Positions 12,901 through 22,727 of a stretch of DNA of 64,000 nt are shown one piece after another. The notes under the pieces are model-generated. The model was not told the DNA's origin and did not search any database. It saw only the letters and a list, made by a program, of their open reading frames with translations. Every line of letters begins with the position of its first letter. The first letter of the stretch is position 1. A program made the translations under genes and the position numbers. This stretch comes from Limnoperna fortunei (lineage: Eukaryota > Mollusca > Bivalvia > Mytilida > Modiolidae), in the NCBI GenBank assembly GCA_944474755.1, contig OX104113.1:19593563-19657562 (forward strand). Reading direction: 5' to 3'.

Positions 12901-15001
12901 CCATAATTTTGAAAAAAATCATTGGACCACAACAATATTTGAACTTGATCTGTAACTCATAATGGTTGATTTATGTACTAAATATCAGCTCAATATCCAC
13001 ATGCGTTTGGAAAAAGTCAGGAAATTTCAGATATGTACTTGATACTTGGTACTTGTAGTTTTTGAGTTATGGTCCGTAAACCACTAATTCAAGAAATTTT
13101 CTAACGTTTTTCTGTCACTGTGACCTTGACCTTGAACAGATTTACCCCAAAATCAATAAGGTTCCTCCTCTTATGGTATGTAACAATATCCTAAAGATTC
13201 AATACAAGTGTGGACACAGAAAAACGTCTCGCCTGTATTCCGCATCAGTAACGAAAATAAATTTCGTCATAAGCATTACGTAAATAGCATTAAATATCAG
13301 CAGCGGCCTGTATACAAAATATTGTCACCATACCCTGCATAGTTGCAGGGGAACAGCCGTAACCCAAAAACTTTAACGTAGTCGATGGACCGTGAAATTG
13401 AGGTCAAGGTCAGGTGACACCTACCAGACAGTCATGTACTAGTCATCAGCAACCTATACACCAAATATTGTCATCCTACCATGCGTAGTTACAGAGGAAC
13501 TGTCGTAACCCAAAAACTTTAACGTAGTCGCTGGACCGTGAAATTGAGGTCAAGGTCAGGTGACACCTACCAGACAGTCATGTACTAGTCATCAGCAACC
13601 TATACACCAAATATTGTCATCCTTCCATGCGTAGTTACAGAGGAACTGTCGTAACCCAAAAACTTTAACGTAGTCGCTGGACCGTGAAATTGAGGTCAAG
13701 GTCAGGTGACACCTACCAGACAGTCATGTACTAGTCATCAGCAACCTATACACCAAATATTGTCATCCTACCATGCGTAGTTACAGAGGAACTGTCGTAA
13801 CCCAAAAACTTCAACGTAGTCGCTGGACCGTGAAATTGAGGTCAAGGTCAGGTGACACCTACCAGACAGTCATGTACTAGTCATCAGCAACCTATACACC
13901 AAATATTGTCATCCTACCATGCGTAGTTACAGAGGAACTGTCGTAACCCAAAAACTTTAACGTAGTCGCTGGACCGTGAAATTGAGGTCAAGGTCAGGTG
14001 ACACCTACCAGACAGTCATGTACTAGTCATCAGCAACCTATACACCAAATATTGTCATCCTACCATGCGTAGTTACAGAGGAACTGTCGTAACCCAAAAA
14101 CTTTAACATAGTCGCTGGACCGTGAAATTGAGGTCAAGGTCAGGTGACACCTACCAGACAGTCATGTACTAGTCATCAGCAACCTATACACCAAATATTG
14201 TCATCCTACCATGCGTAGTTACAGGTGATAGGTGACTGACTGGCAAGTACTCATCATAAGCTACCTCTGGACCAAATTTGATGGACCTAGGGCTTGAGCT
14301 TACAAAGATATGAAGCAAGATGTCAAGTGTTTACGCCGCCGCCGCCGGATTCCCATACATATGTCTCGCCTCCAGCGACTTTCGTCCCAGGCGAGACAAA
14401 AAATTGGTTGAGAACTTTTTGAGTTATGGTCCGGAAACCACTAATTCAAGAAATTTTCTAACGTTTTTCTGTCGCTGGGACCTTGACCTTGAACAGATTT
14501 AACCCAAAATCAATAGGGTTCCTCCTCTTATGGTATGTAACAATATCCTAAAGTTTCATTAAAATGGGTTTACAACTTTCTGAGTTATGGTACGGAAACC
14601 AATTGTTGACGCCCACCCGCCCGCCATCATTATAACAATAGCCGAGTTCAACTTCGTTGCAACTCGGCTAAAAATGAATATTCTTAATAAATGAAGAAAA
14701 GATTTATTGTTTTTTAAACTTTGAGATACCTGTATACAAGTTCTGTGGAACCATGAATTGCGACAGCATGGTGCTCTCAATGTATCATTTGATGCTCTGG
14801 CCTCTACAGAATTCATACATATGGCACAGGGAGCATTAGCAGTACCATAGAAGGCCAACCTGTCAGAAATAGGTACCATTTGTCTTGGCCGATGTTCTGG
14901 ACAAAATGATCTAAAAGAAATAGAACATTTGTTGGATATAAAACATTTTTTGCAACTATTGCATACAACTTTTAATGACAAATGTATCAGTAATCAGTAT
15001 A

Positions 15002-15083
<82 letters not shown>

Positions 15084-18000
15084 TTAAATAAAAATAGTTT
15101 ATAATGCAAAAATGCACAGGAAAATTACTGGCAATAAAGAACGAGTCCAAACAAACATAAACATCTTTCATATCTACACTCCTAAAGCCAGATTATGCAC
15201 AGCTGATTATTTCCAATTAAATTAAGAGGTAGCAGATTACCATAAAAAAAGTAATGTCCGCAGTCTTTTTGTTTTAATCTCAGTTGGATTTTGTTTGTTT
15301 GTTTGAATGATGTTTAATGCCACTTTCAACAATTTTTCAGCTATTTCATGGCCTCCAGTTTACTATTACACTATAAATATTATTATTAGTGTACTATTAT
15401 AACACGATTCTTTTATAAACTTTCATATGTATACTTTGCATGGATACATGGATATGTAAGAGCAGACTTGATGTGGTTTTTATGGTATGCTGTACAGAAA
15501 ATATATCCATAACAAAGATAATTATGGCCAATTAACAAGAAGCAATATTTATGTGCAATTTTTCATCCTGTGATGGAATTTTCTAATGCTGTAGGTATAA
15601 TTCAATGGAACGAAGATCTAGTTTGACAAATCAGTCTGGTTTTGAACAAACCAGTTTCTGATATAATTGATCAATACTTTGTAATAATTGGAGGACAATA
15701 CCAAATTTAAAGTCTACTTCAATATTTATGAAGTCAAGCATCTTAATCCTTATTTCATTTAGAGGACTGTTCCCTGTGTTATTGAAAAAATATTTTCTTT
15801 TAAACCACACCTGAATGATCCAAAAAACTGATGGAGAGTTCCATTTTTTCTTCCACATCCCAAATGAAATTTCCGGCTGCAAGATCCAATAACACAGCCA
15901 ATGGTGCTTCCAGCTGTTTTACAATATGAACATCTCTAAAATGTAATAGAAAATGTTTATTTTGTGTAAAAGTTTGTGTTATTACAAGTTTTCAATACAG
16001 AATTGTAAGTATATAAAGACAATTCTAGTGGGTTGCACAAGCCATGTTAGTATATAAAGACAATTCTAGTGGACTGTACAAGCCATGTTAGTATATAAAG
16101 ACAATTCTAGTGGACTGTACAAGCCATGTTAGTATATAAAGACAATTCTAGTGGACTGTACAAGCCATGTTAGTATATAAAGACAATTCTAGTGGGTTGG
16201 ACAACTTTAATGTGAAGTTTCATGAAATACAGATGACCAAGGAAGGTGTTAAACAAGTATTGAATTGAAACTAATTAGATAGCAAAACAAGTGTGGACTG
16301 TGAGCACACTAACAAAGGGATTACCCCCCCCCCCCACTGTTTCGTTCAAGTCCAATTATCTCCCCTGAATAATATCCGACAGCGACAAAAATTCTTCATG
16401 CACATCTACATATGATGTACTTCCTTCATGTACAGTGTAATCAAAATCTGTCAAACGGTTTAGGTGGAGTTGCGCTTACGAGGTCTCATACTGAATACTA
16501 TATTTTAAAAGTCTAAGTCCAATTATCTCCTCTGAATAATATCCAACAGCGACCAAAATTCTTCATGCACATCTACATATGATGTACTTCCTTCAAGTAA
16601 AGTTTCATCAAAATCTGACAAGCGGTTTAGGAGGAGAACGGCTTACAAGGGATGTGGACAGACGGACAGACAGACAGGGTGATTCCTATATACCACCCCA
16701 AACTAGTTTGCGGGAGGTATAATAATCCTTCTAAAAAATATGACATTGTAGGCTCATTTAGACATATCAAGGGACATAACCGTGTTTTTTTATACAGTTT
16801 TAATCAAATTTTCAAGATAAGTTTTAAACAATTGTTGTGTGGAAATACATAATGCCATAATATAATGCCTCGTTTTGTTTAAAACTAGATTATACAAATT
16901 TAAGTTATGCTAATTACCAATCTGGATCCTCTTCGAATTTCTTTTATTATGTCTTCTGGAAGAAATCCCAAAATACCTTGTTCTTCTGATTTACCTCTCT
17001 GACATAAACCACTAGCAAATAACTACAACAAACAGTTACATATTTTCAACTTCTAGGTAAAATTGTATGTGTATTTGTATCAAAGTAATAATACATGTAT
17101 AAATTAATATAATACATGTATCTTCATTTTTGATAGTATTACAAATCATGAAATTTCATAGGCCGAATTTTACTGCCGTTATAATCCAAAGTAAGTTATG
17201 TGATTTGTCGGATTAACGGCAGAATTCAGTCCTATTGCTCGTAATGTAGCAAATAAAAAATTCTAACTTCAGTCTATTTATACAAAATTCAAACATCATA
17301 TTCATCTTCTTTATGTTATTAAAGCTTTAGTCATTGCGAAACTAACAGGAAACAATATTTATTGAAAAAATTACTTGTTTCGTCTTTGAAGATGCACGTG
17401 GAAAATGCTATGTTGATCATTTTCCGTACATGGATAATGTGACCTAATTTTATTATAAACGTGCTAATTTGCATACTATAACAACCATTCCGTAGTAAGA
17501 ATCAAGTAATTTACATATGTATTACCCAAGATGCAACACGCCATTCAGTTTTTGGTGTCTCAATGTTTTTCATGTAGTAAACATATATTTAAAAAGAGAC
17601 ACGAATGTCAATTAATACACAACGAACATCGGGTTATTAAAAATGTCAATAACTATCATCACCTATCAATAATGATCGATTTTAAACACGAAACTGATAA
17701 AACAATGTTGACACTGTCGAAAGATATCAAGATCAACCACCTTCTGATTGTATATGCAACTTCTTTTGGACATCAAAGTGCCAGGAGTGATTCACTCCTG
17801 CTCTGCTACATTACAAGATTGCGAGGGTACAATTATTTGTTCTAGAAATTTCAGTGTAATTATTCATTGATGTCATATTGATGTTATCAATAGCTTAATT
17901 ATTAGTCAACCTACTAACAATATTATTATAGTTTTTACCTAATCAGAAGAAGTTCAGGCTTTTTTGTATGGAATGTTAATTAATAAATTTGTATAGAAAT

Positions 18001-21000
18001 GATAGCTCAGATGGCAAGGTAACTGATCTAACTTCACAATTAGTTAATTACATTAAACATTGATAAAATTACTCCCTAGAACAAATGCTTGCCTAAACAC
18101 AATTATCCAATGCCATTTGCAATGTAGAAGGTAAGTATAAGACATTGACAGGATTGTTATGATTAAAATATTGATTTATAATTGTGCCCATGGGCATTGA
18201 CATTTGTAAGACATTCAAGAAAAGGGGGCACTTGTTTGTTTCGTTTGTTTGAAGGGTGTTTAACTCCAATTTCAGCAATTTTTCAGCTGTATCATGGCGT
18301 CCCAAATTTTATAGGGGAGGATACCGGAGAACCCGAAGAAAACCCCCAACCTGTGGTAGGAAAACTTGCAATCCTTGTCAATTAAGATTGGAGTCGTGTA
18401 CACCCTACCAGCAGTGAGAATCGAACCTCAATCTCTGTTGGCAGACCACGTGATCAATAGTAGACAAACTACATTAACCATTCGGCCCAAGGATGCACTT
18501 GAGTATAAACCTAAGCCTATACTAATGGCAATACATCCTGAATGCTAATTGGTACAAACAACAACTACAGATTTATCCATGGTTTCACATTTGTTACTTT
18601 CAATTTATGTATTTTAGAGTGTCTGGCTGCACAGAATTGCACCATCATTTTTATCAGTGTATTTGGCAACATTTGTCCGTCATCCGCTGTATGAATGGCA
18701 CATAATTTTGACACAGGTAATTTAAATAAGCAATAGAATGTCAGCCAATGTAAATCCAGGAATTGTTCCAAACTGGAGAAAATAGTTACTTAATGAATTA
18801 TTGTCAAGGAGTACAATAATTTGATGTAAACCCGCCCTTATTCATATGACCTGCAGTTTGAACTCACACTGAGCTTGCGCATCTAAAGAATGCTTTTCAC
18901 ACGCGGAAATGGCTAAAATTTCCTCTATAATATTTTATCATTTTGCATGTGTCAATATGTTATATATATTTTTTGTAATGAGACAAGCAATATTTCACTT
19001 CAAACAATCAACATTTGTGTTTTTTGATAAGAATCCCACGATTGCTCAAAAGGAATGCAATTACGATGTACATGATTGTTTATGTTTATGTTCTAAAAAT
19101 AACTTAAACTTCATCCTTACGAATCGAGGTCAGTGCATAATTAATGCGATTCCACTGGAGGTCAGTCAATAAGGACACAATGTAACAGTAGGTCTCCTCC
19201 CTTTTCTGGGGTATTCCATTCAAATAACTGTGTGTTCTTAAGCCATTAACCAGGCCTTGTGTATTCAGTGTTCTGGTTTATAGCAGTCATAGAAATTGCT
19301 ATACTCAAAACAAAGTTGCTGTTTAAAATTTTACCACCCACCAACCCCATCCAAACACCTTCAATACTGTCATGACAAGGGGAACATCTCAGCATCTCAG
19401 TGATAAATATATTTCAGTTTGGACCTTTATGAAATTTTATCACTGACATTTCTTAAATTTCATTCTTCCCCCAAGTATTTCGGGGATATAACTAAAAAAT
19501 TTCATTCCAGCGCCAGTGCCGGTCCACGGATACTGATGAGACTCCATGGTCTCATCCTCTGATGGAGACCACCATTGGTCCCATTCCCAGGAGATCCCTT
19601 GCAGACCTTGCACACTCTGGCTGCAGATGAGACTATCTCTTGTCTCATCCCCTGATGGAGAACCCTCGCTCCATATCCCCTATTACTGGCATATTGTCGG
19701 GCAAGGTGGGTTCTTCCTCTCACTGAAGGACTGTAACTTGACTTGCTCTGGCAGGAAATAAAAATTTGTTGTTGAAAGCTGAGTGTTTCCCTAGGGCCAA
19801 ATATTCATATATTTTACAATAAATAATAAATATATATATATATATAGATCTTTGTCTGCTTATACCAGAACACTCCCAGGACTATTAATGGGTTATGGCT
19901 TTACACACAGTTCCTTCACCCAATTTGACTATATTGCATAAAGTTAACAAGGACCAAATGTTCAATTTTATTCATGGGAGTTTTAAAACCTTGACACACA
20001 ATAGAACAAACACTTTAAATAACACATATAACAATTATAAATGCTATCATGGTAATACTAATTGCAAAGTTTGTATAAATAAATATAATAAGAAAGAGAT
20101 TTTTAGAATATTCATACCATACAAAAATAATGAACTTGAAGTCCACATTTCTTTATGAATTTTCCATATTCTTCTTCTTTGTCTTCATTACTAAGGCAGA
20201 AGACACATGTCTCTCCATCTGGAACACCTAAAGTTGTAAACAGCTTATTCAATACATTTTAGTTAAACTGATTGTGAAATATGACTTATTGATTTTTTTT
20301 CACAACAGTTCACTTCTCAGAATAGAATATTTGTTTGTTTAAACTGTGTTTAATGCCACTTTCAGCTATATCATTGTGTCCAATTTTTATTAGGAGAGGA
20401 AGCCAGAGAACATGGAGAAAACCCCCAACCTTGGGTCGCGAAACTGGCAATCCTTCTCAATTAAGATTGGAGTACAGCGCACACTGACCACAGTCTGAGG
20501 CTAGAAATACTCTAAGAGATTTCTAGTTGCTTATTAATCTTGGGAGGGGAAAAGGTTATCAGTTAAATATATCTGGCTAGATAATCTTGTGTTTTTTACC
20601 TTTTTTACATGTACATTATGTTTGTTATATTATTATTAATGTGTGATCAGTTATTTCTATTTCTATTGTAAAACTGTATTTTGGGGAGGACTACCTAAGT
20701 ATCTTACTCGTGTCCAATCCCATATGCTTTTTGGCAATAAAATATGTTTAAACTAATCTAAACTCAAACTAGACTTGCCACAAGTCCCTTTGAATTTTTT
20801 TTGCTATTAGAAAGATACATCTTTATTAACATTTCTTATACTATCCACTTGTGTAGGATAGTACAAGAAATGTTGATAATTAAGATAGATCTCTCTACTA
20901 ACAAAAAATTCAAATAGACGTGGCAAGTCTAAACTCAAACCAGCAACCTCAGTGTTGACACACTACATAATCAATAATAGATGAAAGTCTTTTTTTTATC

Positions 21001-21455
21001 AGTTTTTTTTTAAAAACTTCAAAAGAAGAAATAGAACAACACAGAAATTACCAATACAATTTGTGGAATTGTATTGGTAATATTTAAGTCAGCTTTATAT
21101 AACTGGAATCTATACAATTTTTACAGGTTATTTAATGCATGCACCTATTTAAGTTCTTGTTATAAGTATTTACAATTTACAAAATTATTACGCAAGAAGA
21201 AATTAACAATAGACATAAGAACACAAGAAATCTGTAGAAGCCTAAAGCTTATTTTTGACCCAACGTCAGTTTAACAAAGGCACAATATAACTGCTCAATT
21301 ATGTTGCTACAAAAAACAATTATATTATTTAAAAAAGTATAATGTTCATGAGTGTGAAACCCTGTTCTTGGAGAGAAAGAAATTGGATAATTCATTTACT
21401 TACTTAGAAGTTGGTTCACACTTAAATCTTTCTTCGTCTTCTTTTTTGGAGGCAT
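1806..21455 (-). CDS. PHF7: PHF7/G2E3-like zinc-finger protein with SR-like tail (9 exons, 1,024 aa)
   Basis: Spliced CDS, in transcription order: 21455-21404, 20227-20118, 17022-16918, 15935-15811, 14910-14730, 10164-10058, 9443-9327, 7171-7050, 3961-1806. The sum is 3,075 nt; all phases agree and all introns are GT-AG. Residues 25-137 carry the Cys/His pattern of an extended PHD finger (C25xxC28, C45, C53, C91xxC94, C103, C108, H113, C116, C134, H137). Residues 159-207 are RING-like (C159xxC162, C179/C180, H186, C189, H193, C204xxC207). Residues 248-300 form a PHD-like finger (C248, C253, C255, C273xxC276, H282, C285, C297xxC300). This order matches vertebrate PHF7 and the N-terminal half of G2E3, which are histone-binding or ubiquitin-ligase proteins of the nucleus. 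G2E3 continues into a HECT domain; here residues 308-1024 are Ser/Arg/Lys-rich with repeated SxSRGRK and RSSSE motifs and no HECT is seen. A nuclear chromatin or ubiquitin role is inferred from the family. ATTAAA lies about 60 bp past the stop. Confidence 0.92.
3962..6723 (-). other. Intron 8 of PHF7-like gene, distal part
   Basis: No exon was found. It holds a direct repeat of about 75 bp (around 4605-4670 and 4676-4745, GAAGGGCAAGTTGTAACAGG) and AT-rich unique sequence. Intron 8 runs from 7049 to 3962. Confidence 0.5.
6724..6968 (+). mobile_element. Family D element, single core
   Basis: CAAGATATCAGTGGGATAG start, GACCTTGAGGTCAAGGTCA core and a terminal stem-loop GGGCATCCGTCAC/GTGGCGGAGCCC with a 3-nt loop. 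Confidence 0.7.
7050..7171 (-). CDS. PHF7: PHF7-like exon 8 (PHD-like finger)
   Basis: Runs from TATTTCAG to AGAT|GTAAGT; phase 2 in, phase 1 out. Encodes KWEILTCDWCGSKGTHEAC and VCQDC, the last zinc-finger module of the PHF7/G2E3 family. Confidence 0.9.
7247..7455 (+). mobile_element. Family E element, single core
   Basis: Starts ACAAGTGTGGA, then a core ending ACAGACAGACAGGGTGATTC and a terminal inverted repeat (ACCACCC ... GGGGGT). Homologous to 16283-16722. Confidence 0.65.
8040..9360. repeat. Minisatellite built from exon 7 donor of PHF7-like gene
   Basis: On the minus strand the unit (38 to about 46 bp) reads GGGAGGAAATACAACAGGGA, then TGGCGGGTAAGTAATACA. The first unit (about 9322-9359) contains the real exon end and donor. 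Near-perfect copies follow at 9200-9320, and diverged copies at 9000-9200 and 8040-8360. At least seven copies keep GGTAAGT. Confidence 0.88.
8380..9000. mobile_element. Insertion interrupting the minisatellite
   Basis: Unrelated DNA between two blocks of the minisatellite. Near its right end is an inverted repeat (about 8869-8898 against 8953-8982, GTAGATATG/CATATCTAC) around a GC-rich centre. Probably a MITE; outer ends are not defined. Confidence 0.4.
9327..9443 (-). CDS. PHF7: PHF7-like exon 7
   Basis: Encodes DAAWETEPNAYNELMERYLQ, then a Cys cluster (C248, C253, C255) and GRKYNRDGG, ending at donor GG|GTAAGT. The last ~29 nt of coding sequence and the donor are themselves one unit of the minisatellite that fills the adjoining intron. 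The conserved peptide (G-R-x-Y-N) argues that the exon came first. Confidence 0.9.
10058..10164 (-). CDS. PHF7: PHF7-like exon 6 (RING-like C-terminus)
   Basis: Encodes KHASTAGLYFFKCPLCNNK and ends FGIYIPDQ. A second possible donor (TTCG|GTATAT) lies 19 nt upstream. The downstream donor CA|GTAAGT was preferred because it restores IYIP, which is conserved in the family, and joins exon 7 in frame. Confidence 0.88.
10986..12300 (+). mobile_element. Family A element nested in family B
   Basis: Starts ACAAGTGTGGACACAG; the 146-bp units recur at 11171, 11317 and 11461 (AAATTGAGGT positions) and resume after 12123. The 3' hairpin is missing. Confidence 0.7.
11481..12123. mobile_element. 643-bp MITE with long terminal inverted repeats
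   Basis: The ends are inverted copies over about 80-90 bp, starting TAGCTACAATAATGTAGCTC and including ACGGAGCTACAAAG and CCCATTACTCGTAATGGAGC. A 9-bp target duplication AGGTGACAC flanks it (11472-11480, 12124-12132). It has no coding capacity. The 9-bp duplication and long inverted repeats suggest a Mutator-like origin. Confidence 0.93.
12345..12367. repeat. (TA)n microsatellite
   Basis: A short TA run, followed within 40 bp by a poly(G) tract. Confidence 0.9.
12830..14672 (+). mobile_element. Family C element split by a family A insertion
   Basis: The phrase GAGTTATGGTCCG...ACCACTAATTCAAG appears on both sides of the family A copy (about 13065 and 14420), as does GAACAGATTTA. The 3' end is a stem-loop AGCCGAGTT...AACTCGGCT at 14641-14669. 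Confidence 0.7.
13204..14400 (+). mobile_element. Family A element with six 146-bp tandem units
   Basis: Starts ACAAGTGTGGACACAG, ends in the stem-loop GTCTCGCCT...AGGCGAGAC. Repeat landmarks lie at 13401, 13547, 13693, 13839, 13985 and 14131, an exact 146-bp period with few differences, which implies recent amplification. Confidence 0.92.
14730..14910 (-). CDS. PHF7: PHF7-like exon 5 (end of ePHD, start of RING-like)
   Basis: Acceptor TTCTTTTAG, donor CAG|GTATCT. Contains SFCPEHRP (last ePHD ligands), then CAICM and CCRNSWFHRTC of the RING-like finger. Phase 2 in, phase 0 out. Confidence 0.92.
15006..15080. repeat. (AT)n microsatellite, ~75 bp
   Basis: An uninterrupted TA run in intron 4 of the PHF7-like gene, about 95 bp upstream of exon 5 on the coding strand. 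Confidence 0.97.
15286..15362 (-). mobile_element. SINE tail fragment
   Basis: On the minus strand it has the tail shared with other copies (GCTGAAA...AGTGGCATTAAACATC and repeated CAAA). Confidence 0.6.
15811..15935 (-). CDS. PHF7: PHF7-like exon 4
   Basis: Runs from TTTTAG to TTCAG|GTGTGG; enters in phase 0, leaves in phase 2. Contains CSYCKTAGSTIGC and CSRKFHLGC, the core zinc ligands of the second half of the extended PHD finger. Confidence 0.9.
16009..16202. repeat. 41-bp tandem repeat, 5 copies
   Basis: The unit begins GTATATAAAGACAATTCTAG and contains AAGCCATGTTA. Starts at 16009, 16050, 16091, 16132 and 16173. Intronic. Confidence 0.95.
16283..16722 (+). mobile_element. Family E element with two core units
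   Basis: Starts ACAAGTGTGGACTGTG; two cores with CCAATTATCTCC and CATCTACATATGATGTACTT; then an ACGGACAGACAGACAGG microsatellite-like tract and a terminal inverted repeat TATACCACCC...GGGAGGTATA. Confidence 0.75.
16918..17022 (-). CDS. PHF7: PHF7-like exon 3
   Basis: Exactly 35 codons between TTGTAG and TTG|GTAATT. Encodes LFASGLCQRG followed by GFLPEDIIKEIRRGSRL, the linker helix typical of PHF7/G2E3 between the two halves of the extended PHD finger. Confidence 0.9.
17165..17830. mobile_element. Old relative of the 11.5-kb MITE
   Basis: In reverse orientation it shares GTAATGTAGCAGAGCAGGAG with GTAATGGAGCAGCCCGGGAG of the 11481 element, and CCTATTGCTCGTAATGTAGC near the other end. It is bordered at 17165-17230 by an inverted repeat (ACTGCCGTTATAATCC/GGATTAACGGCAG). 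The ends are uncertain. Confidence 0.45.
18235..18520 (-). mobile_element. tRNA-derived SINE
   Basis: The minus strand carries a Pol III B-box-like GAGGTTCGATTCTCAC, then a central domain (GGGGGTTTTCTTCGGG..CTCCGGTATCC) and a tail with GCTGAAAAATTGCTGAAATT. Related copies lie at 20.3, 38.1, 43.9 and 63.6 kb. Confidence 0.75.
18909..19172 (+). CDS. Small Cys-containing ORF in PHF7-like intron
   Basis: 87 codons antisense to intron 2 of the PHF7-like gene. It has a hydrophobic N-terminus (residues 4-25) and a Cys cluster (ECNYDVHDCLCLC). It would suit a small secreted peptide, but no splice sites, promoter or recognisable family were seen. Confidence 0.15.
   Translation: MAKISSIIFYHFACVNMLYIFFVMRQAIFHFKQSTFVFFDKNPTIAQKECNYDVHDCLCLCSKNNLNFILTNRGQCIINAIPLEVSQ
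19500..19745. repeat. GC-rich two-copy repeat island
   Basis: Two copies about 100 bp apart share GATGAGACT...CTCATC (a small stem-loop) then CTGATGGAGA. The block is clearly richer in G+C than its surroundings. Its origin is not recognised. Confidence 0.5.
20118..20227 (-). CDS. PHF7: PHF7-like exon 2 (start of extended PHD)
   Basis: Acceptor TTTAG at 20228, donor ATG|GTATGA. Enters in phase 1 and leaves in phase 0. Encodes CVFC, then KKCGLQVHYFC, the first zinc ligands of the extended PHD finger. Confidence 0.9.
20328..20505 (-). mobile_element. SINE copy, 5' truncated
   Basis: The minus strand has the central domain (CAAGGTTGGGGGTTTTCTCC, CTGGCTTCCTCTCC) and tail (GCTGAAAGTGGCATTAAACA). 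The tRNA-like head is degraded. Confidence 0.7.
20770..20931. mobile_element. 162-bp hairpin MITE with 9-bp target duplication
   Basis: Nearly the whole element folds on itself. Ends TAGACTTGCCAC/GTGGCAAGTCTA, arms of about 75 bp around GGATAGTA, and the target duplication AACTCAAAC at 20761-20769 and 20932-20940. No coding capacity. Confidence 0.92.
21047..21081. repeat. Perfect 15-bp inverted repeat
   Basis: ATTACCAATACAATT, a 5-nt loop, then AATTGTATTGGTAAT. It lies about 320 bp from exon 1 of the PHF7-like gene, in intron 1. Confidence 0.9.
21404..21455 (-). CDS. PHF7: PHF7-like exon 1 (start codon)
   Basis: The ATG is at 21455-21453, followed by a basic start (MPPKKKTKK). The exon encodes 17 codons plus one base and ends at a strong donor, A|GTAAGT. 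The ATG was chosen because it is the first in this frame and runs straight into the donor; the 5' UTR is not resolved. Confidence 0.85.
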
Positions 21456-22727
21456 TTTGTTTACCACCTATATAACAACAAAAACAAATTTGACGTGTGT
21501 TAACAAATAACATGTTAAATAATAGTCCTACTATATAAGATAAACAAGAAATGACAAATATATTTTTAACATAATTTGCCACTTAAAATTTCTAAATTTT
21601 AAAATTGTCTATCAAAATCGGCAAGTGAAAATCGTCAAAATAACAGGGTGATGAACTTAAGCTTTTGAGACCCCTTAGACACCAAGCATTGTGATGAGAC
21701 TTGCATTGAAAAATACTTTAAATTCTATCTATCACTCTTGTAATTTTATCTAAACCCAAAAATCTGCATCAAAATGATTGTTGGGCTTATAAGTATCATT
21801 TGGTTACACAATCAATTAAACTGTCAATTCAATAATATTTTTTGCTAGTGACAAATACCAGATGACTTTAAAACAGTACTCAGTAGCTTCAAATTGTTAA
21901 ACATCTTTTTGCCAGTGGAAGTGTGCTGAACAAAAGAACAAAAGAATTATTTCTGGGTTTAATGTGATGTTATTCTATTTATATTCTTTGGAGGTTTGGC
22001 CAGATATTTGATAAACATGGCATGTTTTTAAAGAACTGGTTTCAAGCACTGCTGTGGTATAGTTCACCTCTGCATGAGTGCACCACTTTATCTTAATCAT
22101 ACTAGTATATCACAGTATTTCTATTACATAAATATAACTTTAGTAAAATTCAGCATGCTTTGGTGGAGGTTTTTATGCCTGACAAATAAATACTGATTCC
22201 TGTGTATGGTCAAGCTCATCCTCATTTATAGATCCAAAAAAATTATTTCTTCAAAATATTCAGTGTTATGCAGCAGATTTTTCAATTTGATAGGGTGATT
22301 TTCCCCAAGTAAATTTTACCTAGGTAGGTCGAGACCCTTCTGGCTTTGTTGTTTGTTGTTTAATTGGGGAAAGTCTCCTGGTTTGTCCGAATACCATTGT
22401 AAGTCACGAAAGCAGACAAACATTGTTAACAATATTAGATCCCTTTATAAACAAAAATTGCTGACTTACAATTTAAAATGCACATAGCAAAAGTCAAGGA
22501 TGATTTGTGACATATAAACAACAGAGGCATAGTGTTAAATACAGACAGGATATTGTGGATAAATTTGTTCTACAGGATTTTCATAATTACAGGCCTCTAC
22601 AATAACATTTTTTTAAACTTGTCCCTTTGGACAAGTGCTTTCTCAAATCAACTTCTCCGGAAGGATATGACACTTGTCCGAAAACTTAGTTTGATAAGTT
22701 GCTTTTAGAAAGGTGTCTAAAATAACT
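21456..22727. promoter_or_regulatory. Region upstream of PHF7-like start codon
   Basis: About 1.3 kb with no gene. It presumably contains the 5' UTR and promoter, but I see no TATA element or CpG cluster that would fix a start site. Confidence 0.35.

Noticed and set aside
14320..14502. 60-codon plus frame
   Set aside because: It falls on the terminal hairpin of a family A element and the adjoining family C repeat.
17531..17845. 104-codon plus frame
   Set aside because: It lies in the old MITE relative, without domain features or splice signals.
19540..19570. Hammerhead ribozyme core (CTGATGAG)
   Set aside because: There is no GAAA box and no closing stems at the required spacing.
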